From the NCBI GenBank assembly GCA_027596195.1, contig JADGJG010000144.1, positions 1-36,973 of the forward strand: a DNA stretch of 36,973 nt, in the 5' to 3' direction. The notes under the pieces are model-generated. The model was not told the DNA's origin, ran no database searches, and was given only the letters and a program-made list of their open reading frames with translations. This DNA is from Podochytrium sp. JEL0797. Its lineage: Eukaryota > Chytridiomycota > Chytridiomycetes > Chytridiales > Chytriomycetaceae. Positions 20,694 to 31,614 of this stretch are shown here, piece after piece. The position numbers and the translations under genes were made by a program. Each line of letters opens with the position of its first letter. The stretch's first letter is position 1.

Positions 20694-22664
20694 ATGCCTG
20701 ACATCGAAGACCTGCCCTGCTCCAAAGCTTCCCCCGACAGCCCCTGCAAAGGCACATGCACATCCTGCAAACGATCCGCCACCTTGGAATCAGCTACGGC
20801 ACTTGGCCTTGGATCCTCGTTCTCGGCACGCACGAATGCCGATGATTTTGTGCAGAACTCGGCGTCATCGTCGCTGGATGTGGTGATCATTGGGGCCGGG
20901 GTGATTGGGTGTGCGATTGCGCGGTATTTGTCGCAGTTTAAGCTCAAGATGTGTGTGTTGGAGAAGGGCGAGGATGTGGCGAGTGGTAACCGTCTCTTTT
21001 TTTTTCCTGATATTCTTTATTGAACGATTTATTGAACAATTCACTTTCACAGGCGCGTCCAAGGCCAACTCCGGCATCGTCCACGGCGGCTACGACGAGC
21101 GCCACGGATCCCTCAAGGCGGTCGTGTCTGGCCGCGGAAACCGCGCCTTCGAAGACCTCGACAAACAACTCAACTTTGGCTTCCGCCGCACGGGCTCTCT
21201 GGTCCTCGCGTTCACTCCGGACGAGGAAGTCGAGTTGCTTCGGCTCAAGGAAAACGGCGAAAAGAACGGAATCCACGGCCTCAAAATCATTGAACGCGAT
21301 GAAATTCTCAAACGCGAACCGTACATCAATCCGAATATCTACAAGGCCCTAGCCTGTTCACACGTGAGTGATTCCAGTCTTCGAAAATCGCGTCTAATCT
21401 CGTTTTACGTGACACAAACAGACCGGAATCACTTCCCCCTACGAATACACCATCGCCCTCGCCGAAAACGCCATCATGAACGGCGTCCAATTCCGTCTCC
21501 GCTGCGAAGTCACTGACATGCAACGAATCTCCCCCTCCCCCGCCCTCGGCCTCCCCTCCGGTGGATTCCTCGTCCGCACGGGTGACCAGCAAGAATTCAC
21601 CACCAAGATTGTCATCAACGCCGCTGGGCTGTACTCGGACCGAATCGCGTCCATGCTCGGCGCTTCTGACTTCTCGATCCTCCCGCGCAAAGGCGAATAC
21701 ATTATCCTCGCGAAAGATCAAGCTCAATACGCGAATGCGGTTCTGTTCCCGGTTCCCAGCCCGATCCGCGGGAAAGGCATCCTTGTTTCTCAAACACTGC
21801 ATGGGAATTTGCTTCTCGGCCCCACATCCCGCGACGTGCGTGAAGACCCGCGATCCAACATTGAAATCCTGAGTGACATTTTGCAAAACGCGCACATGTC
21901 GGTTCCCGCTTTCGATCCCAAGAAGGCGATTACTTCATATGCGGGGCTTCGTGCCAAGTGTTCCCGTGGCGATTTCATCATTGAGGAGAGTAGGAACTGC
22001 AAGGGGTTGATTAATGTGGCTGGGATCGATTCTCCGGGGTTGACGAGTTCTCCGGCGGTAGCGGAGATGGTGGTGGATATTGTGAAGGGGATTGTTAAGA
22101 GGGAGACGGGGAAGGAACCGGAGGTGAATGAATGGTTCAATCCAATCAGAAAAGCGATCATCGTCAAAAAGGACAAGGATTACAAAGGTTTGTTTTCGTG
22201 CAGTTTTTTTGTTTCCAACTTCGTGAACTCAAAATTTTGAAACTCATTTCAGGCGTTATCGATCACCCAACGGCGCCAGCTCTCAACATTATTTGTCGGT
22301 GCGAGGTTGTGTCGGAAGCCGAAATCGTTGATGCCATCAACAGACCCCTCGGAGCCCACTCGACCGAGAGCGTCAAGAAACGCACGCGTGCAGGGATGGG
22401 ATGGTGTCAAGGACAATTCTGTGAACCTCGCGTGGTGAGTGGCGCATTATTTTTCTATTTTCGTTTGGTTCTTGTTGGTTTCTGAAACGTGTTGTTTGCA
22501 AACAGGCCAAGATTCTTTCTCGTGAGCTGAACATTCCGGTGGAACAAGTCCCACGCAGAGGTGTTGGATCGAGTTTGTTGCCGCATAAACGCGTGACGGA
22601 GGAAGATCGCGCTCTTCTTGAAAGGCTTTCGGAGGACAAGAAACCGATGAAGTCAAAGATGTGA
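20694..22664 (+). CDS. GlpA-like FAD-dependent dehydrogenase with C-terminal BFD-type [2Fe-2S] domain
   Basis: Five exons (20694-20985, 21053-21363, 21422-22187, 22253-22434, 22506-22664; introns 58-71 nt) give 569 residues. A Cys-containing N-terminal tail (PCKGTCTSCK) precedes the DAO-type FAD fold, whose dinucleotide motif is VVIIGAGVIGCAIA. Substrate-side signatures include GASKANSGIVHGGYD and INAAGLYSDRIA. The C-terminal module carries C471, C473, C508 and C513 in the CxC-x34-Cx4C spacing of bacterioferritin-associated ferredoxin domains, as in bacterial anaerobic glycerol-3-phosphate dehydrogenase GlpA. Likely oxidises glycerol-3-phosphate or a 2-hydroxyacid; which one is not certain. 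No clear mitochondrial presequence. Its stop is 46 bp from that of the convergent TRM2-type gene. Confidence 0.85.
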
Positions 22665-22710
22665 TTAAGGGACTCTGAATATTGCACAATAATAAATCCT
22701 TCTATTTACT

Positions 22711-24711
22711 TTATAAATAATCTTCGCGCACTAACGTGACAACAACTTCACTTCGTGCCGTCTGCGGGAACATATCGAAAGGCTTCACTTTCGTGACCAC
22801 ATAACCTTTCACCCGCAACAGCGGTGCCGCCGGCAGCCCACCCCTCCTCCCCGATCTCCCGTCTCCTTCATCAACATCTACCGCCACCCCACCCTCCACT
22901 TGCTCCACAGAAACCCCATCCCGCCTCCTTACAATCCGCATTCCCCCAACATAAAGCACCTTCCCTCCCTCCAACCCCTCCTTCACCCCACCCTCCCCTT
23001 CCTCCCCTCCCACACTCCCCACAACCGACGCAGGTGGAACCCCCTCCCTCCCCAACCGCCCAATCACCTCCAAATCCCGCGCTTGCGTCTCAGGATTACA
23101 AGACACATACACAATCACGCGCGGATTCAACCGCATAACCTGATTCAAAAAGTCTTCCGAGCACCCAACCTTTGGCGGATCAATCACCAAACTCACTTCC
23201 CCCCCAATATCCCCCCCTCCTCCCACCTTCCCTCCACGAATCTCCCCAACAATCCCTTCAAACATCCCCCCCACATCTCCACTCACAAACCTCACATTCG
23301 CCACACAATTATCCCTCGCATTCTGCCTCGCCCACTCGATACTCGTTGCATCCAACTCGACCCCGATCACCTCCTGAAACCTCGCCGCGAGTGTGATGGC
23401 AAAAAGGCCCGTGCCGCAATACGCGTCAATTAGCATGGGTGTGTGTAACCGCGGGTTGTGTGTTAATTGATGGGAGACGTGGGATACGAGGTGGGGGAGG
23501 ATGTGGCTGTTGGTTTGGAAGAAGCTGTTGCTTGGGGATCGGAGTACGTGGGAATTGACTGTGTCGAGAATGGTGGTTTTGGTGGAAGTCACGGGGGACG
23601 GGATGAGATGTTTTGGCGGGTATGGTTCGAGGTTGGGGGAGGGTGTCAGCCCAAGCTGTTTGCAAAGAGGGTCACGAGATTTTGATGAAATCGAATCAGG
23701 GGTCGGAGTGAGTGGGGAAACACCCGCTGGTGTGGCTTTGACGCGTTTGATAAAGTCTTCGAGTTTCATTGTTCTGGATTCGACGGGATTCGAGGGGGTG
23801 GAAGTTGGGGTGAAGTGGGGGAGGGTGTGTTTGGTGGATGTGGTGGGATTCATGCCCCACGTTTGACGGATGTGAAACGTTGCACCGATACGATCGATTG
23901 GTTTGACAGACCCAATGAGACCCGATCTAAGTTTTCAATAGTGGAGGTTAACGCGAGTTGATGGCCATCTGAGAAAAACCAAACAAACAAACCGAATCCT
24001 CCTCAACCCCTCATTCACAACCTCCGTCGCAATCTCACATCTCTCCACATCCACCACCTTCCTCCCGCGTCCTCTCATTAAAAACCCCACGCTATCTAAC
24101 TTCGAATGCGCCGTCACATTCCCATGATGCGGCGTGAGTTTACTCCGATACCCGTACTCCTTCGGAGTCGCCTCAAACGCCTCAATATCCTCCTCTTTGA
24201 CCATCCCGCTCTCTATACACGCTGCAAACTGCGCTTTCACAATCTCGCGCTTGTACGCCAAATGGTTGGCGTATTCCCAATGCTGGAACGAACACGAACT
24301 GCACTGATCAAATACTTTGCATTTCGGGTGTACCCTTGCTGTACTCTTTTCCACAACCTCCACGAGATCGCAGAGCGAGGCGCCGTTTAGATGCGAGTAT
24401 GGTTTTATGAGCACGGTTTCTCCGGGGATGACTGTTGGCACGGCAAAGATCCATCCGTTGTGTATGCATATGCCGAGACCCGTTTCGGAAACGAGGGAGA
24501 CTGTGAGTGGGATGGGGATTGGGTTCTGGAGGGGGAAACTTGCGTGGACGGCGGCGAGGGAGGCGGGGGTGGGACGAGGGGGGGAGAGGCCGAGGGAGGT
24601 CAGGCGAGGCAGGGTTTGTTTGCCGATGAAGTCGGAGATGCGGTGTTTGGCGGCGGGTGGGCGCGGGGGAGTGGTGGTTGTGAAGGTGCGGTGGAGGAGT
24701 GAAAACATCAT
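22711..24711 (-). CDS. TRM2: tRNA (uracil-5-)-methyltransferase, TRM2/TrmA family
   Basis: Two exons (24711-23993 and 23926-22711; intron 66 nt with donor GTTTGT) give 644 residues. The order is an N-terminal region that could be a mitochondrial presequence, a TRAM-like beta domain (VPTVIPGETVLIKPY), a Cys cluster (CKVFDQCSSC) as in iron-sulfur members of the family, then the methyltransferase fold: NSFFQTN, the SAM motif DAYCGTGLFAI, IDPPKVGC, the catalytic-Cys strand YVSCNPETQARDL and C-terminal FDMFPQTARSEVV. It makes m5U54 in tRNA. The C-terminal half contains Gly/Val-rich insertions around VGGEEGEGGVKEGLEGG that are longer than usual. The second ATG (24708) is an alternative start. Confidence 0.9.
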
Positions 24712-24818
24712 TGGCAAAGAAAAAACAAAACGCGATGTCTTTTTCAGAGTCAGTCGAAAACACCATTATTCGACGAAAAAAGGAGAGAGAGTGAAATTAT
24801 TCTTTTACTCTCAGTCAA

Positions 24819-25850
24819 TCAATTCTGAGTTTGGAGTTGCTGAACTTTTTCCTTCAACGTCATTGCTTCCATGTCACCCAACGCATCAACCTCTTCATCT
24901 TCATCATCAATGTCACTGGTAAGGTCTTCTGCCCCACCTCTCATATGCACAATACGGGAAATGAGTTCATGCAACTTGACAAAAACCTTGGCTGGTCTTG
25001 CACACCCAGTTCCAATGAACAGAGGCTGGTTATAGGATGTAGATCCAGAACCATCTGCATTAAATGGTGCCCTGCCAGTACTTCGATAAGTGAGCAAGCC
25101 AGTTTCAACTACCTGCATGGCACGGTACACAGAGAGGTTGGGATCCTCCTTCTCCTCCATCATGATGAACCAATTAAACCTGCCAAAAAACACATGGGCC
25201 TGTTGGCTGAGCAGAATTGCATTCTCGCAAGTATCAATTTGCGAGAAAAAATTCAGTGGCAGCCATGGCACAAGTTTTCTGATAAACTCGTGAATTTGAT
25301 GCGGACGGTTGAGGAGACTGTGCAGGATTATGTGTGCGACTTGATAACCTTGGCGACCCTCTGGCGTAAAATCGCACTGACCAGTCAAAACGCATCGGTT
25401 CGAATCTCTCAAGCGCACAGCGTTCTTCACAGTCTCCTTTCTGTAGACTCGTATTGGGTTGGACGATGACCCGTTGGTTGTTGAGTCTTTTCTTGCCAGT
25501 GAGGATCGAGGAGACCCTGACAATGGCGAGCCGGAGGAACTGCCTCTGCGAGAGGCCATCCTTGCGGAACCAGGCTGTGAATTGCCACCATGAGATGAGC
25601 TGGCCCTGGACCCCGAAGGCGAGCCTCCGTTCGACAGGAATGGCAGGAAGAACAGGTCTTCGTAGTCTCTTGCGAGGGTTTCCAAATCGGGTGCAGAATT
25701 GATTTGGTTTGCCACGACGTTTTGAGTTTGAAGGAAATCGGAATCGTTGACGCTTCCGGGGCCATTCAGCATGGCGTTCAAGGTCTTGAACAGTAGCGAG
25801 GATTGGTCAAGGGCCGCAAGTTTCGCTGTAGCCTCGTTGATGGAATCCAT
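24819..25850 (-). CDS. HNH-endonuclease-domain protein, intact copy
   Basis: A single-exon frame of 343 residues from the ATG at 25850. The first about 75 residues are helical, a Ser/Gly-rich linker follows to about 131, and the HNH region covers about 132-240. Visible parts are NRCVLTGQCDF, the first His in QVAHIILH, the Asn in ENAILL and the last His in QQAHVFFGRF, the order of PF13391-type HNH domains. The C-terminus is acidic (DIDDEDEEVDAL). Partial copies lie at 10820-11332 and near 26450, so this family is duplicated locally. Fungal PF13391 proteins mostly have no known role. Confidence 0.75.
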   Translation of the reverse strand: MDSINEATAKLAALDQSSLLFKTLNAMLNGPGSVNDSDFLQTQNVVANQINSAPDLETLARDYEDLFFLPFLSNGGSPSGSRASSSHGGNSQPGSARMASRRGSSSGSPLSGSPRSSLARKDSTTNGSSSNPIRVYRKETVKNAVRLRDSNRCVLTGQCDFTPEGRQGYQVAHIILHSLLNRPHQIHEFIRKLVPWLPLNFFSQIDTCENAILLSQQAHVFFGRFNWFIMMEEKEDPNLSVYRAMQVVETGLLTYRSTGRAPFNADGSGSTSYNQPLFIGTGCARPAKVFVKLHELISRIVHMRGGAEDLTSDIDDEDEEVDALGDMEAMTLKEKVQQLQTQN

Positions 25851-26010
25851 TTGAAACAAATTTTTTTTAAATTGGGAATTTCTGAACGACAAGATTCGCA
25901 GCTATCGGCGCAGGAGCATTAGCGGCTCCCTGCACAGGAGGCGGAACAGTGAGCTTGCTCAGAACCCGGAAGGGAAGCACCTATTTTGTTCTTTATCCAC
26001 CTCTCCCCCC

Positions 26011-26445
26011 GCTCTCCATCAGCTTCTCCATTCGCAATTCAAGACGGCTTCTGCAATCACTCGCACTCCACTCTTCATCAGCTTGTCCCATCCCATCTGA
26101 TCCTGACGCTTCCGCAATTGTTCGCACTAAACTCCCATCACACCGCTCACTCAATTGCGCGCTGGCAAAGGCGCTTCCGCACTGACTCTACTCACCGCGG
26201 GTGATCACGTTGCTTCCGTTCTCGCTCGCTCTCCATCGGCTTCTCGCATCACTCTCGATCAAGCCCACTTCCGCACTCGCCCGCATTACTCTCTCCATCA
26301 ACTTCTCCTATTCCGCGTGATCATGTGCCTCCGCTCTCGCGCACTCGCTCACTCTCCACAATCCATAAGCTTCTCGCATCGCGCGCGGTGAAACGCGCTT
26401 CCGCACTGGCGCTACTCTCTCCATCAGCTTCTCCCATCCCATACG
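26011..26445 (+). repeat. Degenerate tandem repeat array (CTCTCCATCAGCTTCTC unit)
   Basis: At least six imperfect copies of a CTCTCCATCAGCTTCTCxCATC core begin near 26011, 26071, 26229, 26290, 26352 and 26416. Between several of them lies a CTTCCGCACTCGC-like block. Spacing is irregular, about 60-160 bp. The array fills the gap between the 5' side of the intact HNH gene and an HNH fragment. No coding frame runs through it convincingly. Confidence 0.6.
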
Positions 26446-26447
26446 CA

Positions 26448-26650
26448 CCACCAAAGAACACATGAGCCGTTTGGTTCAGCAGAATTGCATTCTCGCAAGT
26501 ATCAATTTGCGAGAAAGATTGGGCGGCAGCTATGGAACAAGTTTTCTGATCGATTTGCAGGTGCGGTTTGGGGACGCAGATGGTGGTGAGCTTGAATGAG
26601 ACTGTGTGGAGGAAGATGAGGAAATCTGTATAGATATGATGTGTGCTTCA
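26448..26650 (-). pseudogene. Fragment of the HNH-domain gene
   Basis: The stretch around 26455-26540 is nearly identical to 25190-25275 of the intact HNH gene in the same orientation, including a 37-bp identical segment that covers the TCENAILLNQ-coding region. Similarity fades towards 26640. Frame is not kept. It is a partial duplicate lacking both ends. Confidence 0.75.
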
Positions 26651-26986
26651 CAATACTCGATATGCGGCTCGCTTTTTTTCCGATGGTGTATTTTCTGGCC
26701 AAGCAGCACAGTTTCTCGGGGCAGGCAATCTGAGCCTTTTCGCAAAGCTTTCTGCTGAACCTCGATACTTCAAAGAATTTTGGTGCGACTCAGATTTCTT
26801 AAAAGGAAAAATCTATTTGGGGGCGCGGCCGAGGCGATCCGGGCCCGGCGGGGGGCGGGGGGGGGGGGGGGGTGTAGTTTGTGAGGGGGAAGTGGGGTTT
26901 GGGTGTGAAGGGTGAGACGCGTTGTGGGGTGCCTAGGGGTTTTTTTTGGTTTTAGTGGGTGTGGAATGATCGATGTGGAGATTGAG
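26651..26986. other. Intergenic region with GC-rich island and 16-G run
   Basis: No gene seen. 26818-26872 is strikingly G+C-rich for this window and ends in a run of 16 G at 26857-26872 preceded by GGGGGGC. It could fold as a G-quadruplex or could be an assembly weak point. Confidence 0.55.
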
Positions 26987-28558
26987 TTAAGGGGGAATTT
27001 CGATTTCGATTTCGCCCGTTTGATTTTGAATTGCACGCAATCCATGCTCGTCAATCATGTTCGCAAGGCCTCTTTGGGTCAACAAAAGTCTCACGCGGAC
27101 TTCGCACTGCCACAAAAGAATAAAAAACACAACCTCTCACCTTCTTCCTTTTGAATCTCAAACACTCGCACACACCCACTCTCCTCCAACTTTGCAGCTG
27201 AAAACAACAACCCCGACTCCTTATCCACATGGATCCACACGAGCCCCGATTGTTCCAGCTCTTGTTCGGCATCGACAACAACGTCCCCTTGAGACGACGA
27301 TTCGGCAGCGGAATCGATGGAATTGGTGGATCCACCACCACTACCACCACCAGCGGCCGCCGCAAAAGTCTGCACAATTTGACCCGATTTCACGTCCCAT
27401 TCTGTAATTACTCCGCGGGCGTCTGCTGTAAAGACTTGGCCTGGGAATAGACCCGTTGCAACGCATCGGATTGCGGGGGCGGATGAAGGAGGAGTGGTGG
27501 AGGTGGAGGGAATCGTGGGGGGTGGGGAAACGGACGGGACGGGGTCTGAGGATGGACCAAACAGGGATTGGCTGGCGTTTGAAAAGAGGGTCGAGAGGCC
27601 GAGGTTTGAGGCGCGGCGTTGGATGGGGCCGACGACGGCGTCGACGAGGGAGGGGAGGGAGGAAGAGTGGTCCGTGTGGGATGATGCAGTGGATGCAGAG
27701 AGCAGTTTGACTTGTTTTGATTGTGAAATGTTGAATACACGCAGGGAGGGGTCCGTGGCGGCAGCGTACAGCACGTTGTTTGTGGCGGCGAGGGATCGGA
27801 TGGGGAAGGCGGGGTCAGACGAGAGGAGTTTGAGGCACTCGTTGTTGGTCGTGTCCCATACGCGGATGTGGGCATGGTCGTCGGCAGAGAAGAGGCGCGT
27901 TTGGTGGGTGGCGAGGGCAGTGATGGGGTGGTCGTGGGCGAGAAGCAGGGCCTTCTTGGCACCAGTATTGGAGTCGACGCAGTGGATGTGCGGCGAGTCT
28001 TTTGTTGCGCAGTAGAGGGAGTCGAGGGGGTCTGTTTGAATGTATTAGTACATATTGACTAGGGAGTGCTAGGGAGTGCTAGGCGACTAGTGCTAGGCAC
28101 AGCTAGGCAAATGTGCTAGGCAAGTGTAAGAGTGCTAGCTAGGCGACTCGAGTGCTAGGGCATGGATAGTTACCAAACACACAGGCCACTAGGGCACTCG
28201 ACAGGGCCATGTCGTGGATGCGCTGAAAGACCAGCTGGTGTGTGGACCACACGACGAGAGAGCCGTCGCTGGCACACGAGGCGAGGCGCTGGCCACTCGG
28301 CGAAGCAGCGACGAGACACACGGCGGCGTGTTTTGAAGCATTCGAAGAAGACAACGACGACGACGACGACGACGACGCAGGAAGCGCGCGCCGCGCAGAG
28401 TGCGCAAGTGTGCGCACAACTACGTTGCTTACAGACGCAACGACTACGTGTCCGTCGAGTGTGCCGCCCACTACAAACACATCTCCAGAACACACAAGCA
28501 CACAGCAGCAAGTGGCGCCAAGGCTGCCCAGGGACACGAGCGACGACGAAGTGGGCAT
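26987..28558 (-). CDS. WD40-repeat protein
   Basis: Three exons (28558-28174, 28031-27141, 27069-26987; introns 142 and 71 nt) give 452 residues. WD-type repeats are visible as GHVVVASVSN, LASCASDGSLVVWS, LFSADDHAHIRVWD, LYAAATDPSLRVF, VFTADARGVITEWD and LLFSAAKLEESGCVRVFE. Two low-complexity Ser/Pro insertions interrupt the propeller (Ser run near residue 85; Ser/Pro/Thr near 280). The last exon, ending IEIEIPP, was chosen because its acceptor gives a normal-length intron; a nearer acceptor would leave only 34 nt. I cannot assign it to a named complex. Confidence 0.8.
28059..28160. repeat. GTGCTAGG-type degenerate repeat within a WD40-gene intron
   Basis: About ten CTAG tetramers, most within GTGCTAGGG or GTGCTAGGC, fill most of the 142-nt first intron of the WD40 gene. 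The repeats are irregular in spacing. They may be a slippage-derived minisatellite. Confidence 0.7.
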
Positions 28559-28912
28559 CCTTTGGATCCCAAGGAAATGAAATTTTTGATTTCAAAAGGA
28601 GTGTGATTAAAAAAGAAAGGAGAAGGAAAACTACAAAGAAAAAGAGAGAACTTAGCGGAGTAGTAGTAGTATCATTAAAAGAGAAAAGAAGACAGGGTAG
28701 ATAAACATAAAACGTATTTGGTATTTCTTAACTCAACAACCCCAGGGGTAAATTGCGTCTCAAAAACCTCACACCACACAACCACGCCTTCTTGATTATA
28801 ACTATAACCAAATATAAACTAATATGCCACTTAAAACGCGTTGTAAACACGTGACTTGTTCTTTAAAAAGACACCAAATGAAAAAACAAGCCCTCAAACA
28901 TACTTGCCCAAA
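28559..28912. other. Intergenic region between WD40 and catalase-peroxidase genes
   Basis: A 354-bp divergent promoter region. The first part is A/G-rich; a CACGTGAC E-box-like site is listed separately. No gene or RNA seen. Confidence 0.5.
28848..28855 (+). promoter_or_regulatory. CACGTGAC E-box-like site before the catalase-peroxidase gene
   Basis: CACGTGAC lies about 60 bp upstream of the ATG at 28913. CACGTG is bound by bHLH factors in fungi; a role in expression of this gene is inferred from position only. Confidence 0.25.
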
Positions 28913-31432
28913 ATGAAGATTGCCCTCGTCGCCACGGCGATTTCTCTGCTTGCTGCCTCTGGTGCGTTTACTTGTTTTGCTTTCCTCTTTCCCTCCTTCT
29001 GAATCCCATCATCTCTCCAGCCTCTGGCGAAGCCTGCCCGTTCCTCAGCGCGCGCAGTAACGCCCAGGGTGCCAGCATGCCTGCCTTGCACCGCCGCTCG
29101 GTCGCCGCACCCGCCTCGCATATTGACTACTCCTCTGTCAAGGCCGATATCAAGCAAATGTTCACAAACTCAACCGCCTTCTGGCCCGCCGATTATGGCA
29201 ACTACGCGCCGCTCATGATCCGTCTCGCCTGGCACTGCAGCGGATCGCATCGTCAGAGCGATGGCAGAGGTGGGTGCGATGGCGCGAGAATCCGGTTCAA
29301 CCCCGTGAGTTGTTTCCCCGCCTCTCCCCTCGTGTTTCCCCCCCGCCCGTAAAAAAAATTTTCGTTTCTTGGAAACCGTCCCCAACCTGGCACAGCACCT
29401 AATTTTTTTGATTTCGTTTTCGCGTTCAGGAACATTCGTGGCCAGATAATGTGAACCTCGACAAGGCGTTGCGCCTTTTGACTCCCGTCAAGGACAAGCA
29501 TCCCGAGATTTCGTGGGGCGATTTGATTGTGTTGACTGGAAACACGGCGATTGAGGTTCGAAACCGACCCCCCCTTGTTGATTCCTTGCCCAGTCATGCT
29601 CATCTCCGTCTTCATTTCAAAACAAAGTCCATGGGCGGTCCGACAATGGGATTCTGCGGCGGTCGTGTCGATGCTACGGATGGCAACGCGAGTATTCTGC
29701 TGGGGCCGACGGCGCAGCAGGAACAAGATCAACCGTGTTTGGTGAATGGAAATTGTACGTTGCCGTTTGGTCCTACGACCATTGGATTGATTTACGTGAA
29801 CCCCGAGGGTCCCATGGCGAATCCTGATCCAGTTGGTTCCGGTGAGTAAAAAACGTTTTTTTGTTTTGTTTCAACGACTACCCGTTTCCCTTTTCGACTC
29901 AACCTTTCCCAAATCATACGTTTTGTGCAGCACTCCAAATCCGCACCATCTTTGGAAACATGGGATTCAACGACTCCGAAACCGTTGCACTTATCGGCGG
30001 CGGACACGCGTTCGGCAAAACCCATGGAGCGTGTAAAACGGGGGCCGGGCCGTCTCCCCTTGAAGACCCTACCAACCCGTGGCCTGGAACCTGTGGCGTT
30101 AATGGAACGGCCATGTTTGGAAAGGGTGAGAATACGTTCAGTTCTGGGTTTGAAGGAGCGTGGAGCACGACTCCGACGGTGTGGAGTAACCAGTACTTTA
30201 CGAACTTGTTGGGGTTCAATTGGACTCTGTTTATGGGACCTGGAGGACACAATCAATGGAAACCGAGTGAGAGTGTGGCGCCCGATGTGAGGATGTTGAC
30301 GGCGGATGTGGCCTTGTTGCATGATGTGGATTATTTGGGGTGGGTGAAAACGTATGCGGGGGATGTGGGAAAGCTGCAGACTGATTTCGCGGCGGCTTGG
30401 TACAAGCTCACCACCGAAGACATGGGTCCACAGGGGCGATGTGTTAACTCGGACGCGCCGCCTGCGCAGGCGTTTCAGAACCCGGTGCCGGCTCCTCCTG
30501 CCAAATTGGCCAACTTTACGGATGTGAGTGCGGCTGTGGGCAAGTTGTTTGTGGGGAAGCCGGAGGTGGTGGCGCAGGTTGTGGATTTGGCGTATCAGTG
30601 TGCTTCTACGTTCCGCGCCACGGATTACCGTGGAGGGTGTAACGGGGCGAGGATCCGGTTTGAGCCTGAGAAGGGGTATCCCGAGAATCGCGGGTTGGAC
30701 ACTGTGTTGACTGCGTTGGAGCCAGTGAAGGCGCAGTTTGGGGATGCATTGACGTGGGCCGATTTGATTGCCGTTGCGGGGAAGGTGGCGTTGGTGCAAG
30801 CTGGAGTTGTGGGGGTTGATGTGAGTGTGGGGAGGAGTGATGCCATGGATGGAAGTGCGAGTAAGAGTTTCCCGCCTAGGAATTATTACACGAGTGTGGA
30901 GGTGCAGGTTGCGGATGATGCTACTGTGCGTGGGTTGAGTGTGTATGAGGCGGTTGCGTTGGCTGGACGTCCTAGAAGCTCTGTGTTGCAAGTTGCGAGA
31001 GGGTTGAAGGGGTCTTATGCGCCGGATTTGGTTGGGAATATTACGAACGCGTATTTCCAGCTGCTCTTGTCTGAGAAGTGGGTCAATGTGGAGGGGGCTC
31101 CCGGGGTTTTGCAGGCGGAAGGGAAGAAGGACGTTTTCATGATGGACACGGATGTGGCGTTGTTGAATGTTCCCGCGTTCAAGGCGGTTGTGGTGGAGTT
31201 TGCTGCCAACCAGACGAGCTTCACGACCCAACTTGCGGGAGCTTGGAGTTATTTGATGAATGCGGATATGCAGTTTGGGAGTGCCGGGGGGTCTGAGAAT
31301 GGGGGTGGCAGTGGTGGTGCTGCCTCGCCGACGGCGTCTGGGATTTTGGGTAGTGGTGCTTTGGGGCGTGGTGTTGGAGGGTGGGAAGCTGGGGTTGCGG
31401 TGGTTGCTGGAGTTGTTGGATGGGGATTGTAA
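28913..31432 (+). CDS. katG: Secreted catalase-peroxidase (KatG), probably GPI-anchored
   Basis: Five exons (28913-28961, 29021-29304, 29430-29555, 29628-29841, 29931-31432; introns 59, 125, 72 and 89 nt) give 724 residues, the usual KatG length with both peroxidase-fold halves. A signal peptide covers about 1-20. The distal triad is Arg84, Trp87 and His88 (RLAWHCSG), the proximal His is 250 ([11 protein letters not shown]), and the Met-Tyr-Trp cross-link partners are present: Trp87, Tyr209 (LIYVNPEGP) and Met235 (FGNMGFND). Catalytic H2O2 removal with both catalase and peroxidase activity is therefore expected. The C-terminus has a Gly/Ser spacer and a hydrophobic tail ([12 protein letters not shown]), as for GPI attachment. 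Several Cys pairs fit an extracellular enzyme. Confidence 0.92.
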
Positions 31433-31614
31433 GAGGACTCGATTTACTTTGAACTTTTATGTTTCGCTGCTAACTGAAGGAGTAAAATGCTCATGTGCTT
31501 TCCCCCTCGCATTGAATAAGTAAAATGCCTATATGATTCGAGCTGGTTTATACTTCTGATTACCAGTCACGATTAGCCTTTGTTCCAATTGTTCTCTCCG
31601 AATTTTTCTCAAAT

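Noticed and set aside
22900..23433. Plus-strand open frame inside the TRM2-type gene
   Set aside because: Pro/His-rich shadow of the Gly/Val-rich coding sequence on the other strand.
26000..26450. The repeat array as a CRISPR array or centromere-like satellite
   Set aside because: Units are degenerate with irregular spacing and no conserved repeat/spacer pattern; the organism is a eukaryote.
27107..27140. Alternative 34-nt intron at the 3' end of the WD40 gene (ending at 27053-27051)
   Set aside because: All other introns here are at least 51 nt; the 71-nt alternative gives a longer, well-formed C-terminus.
29792..31231. A 479-codon open frame antisense to the catalase-peroxidase gene
   Set aside because: The plus strand carries all KatG active-site residues in order; the antisense frame is Arg/His-rich and shows no domain, as expected from codon bias.
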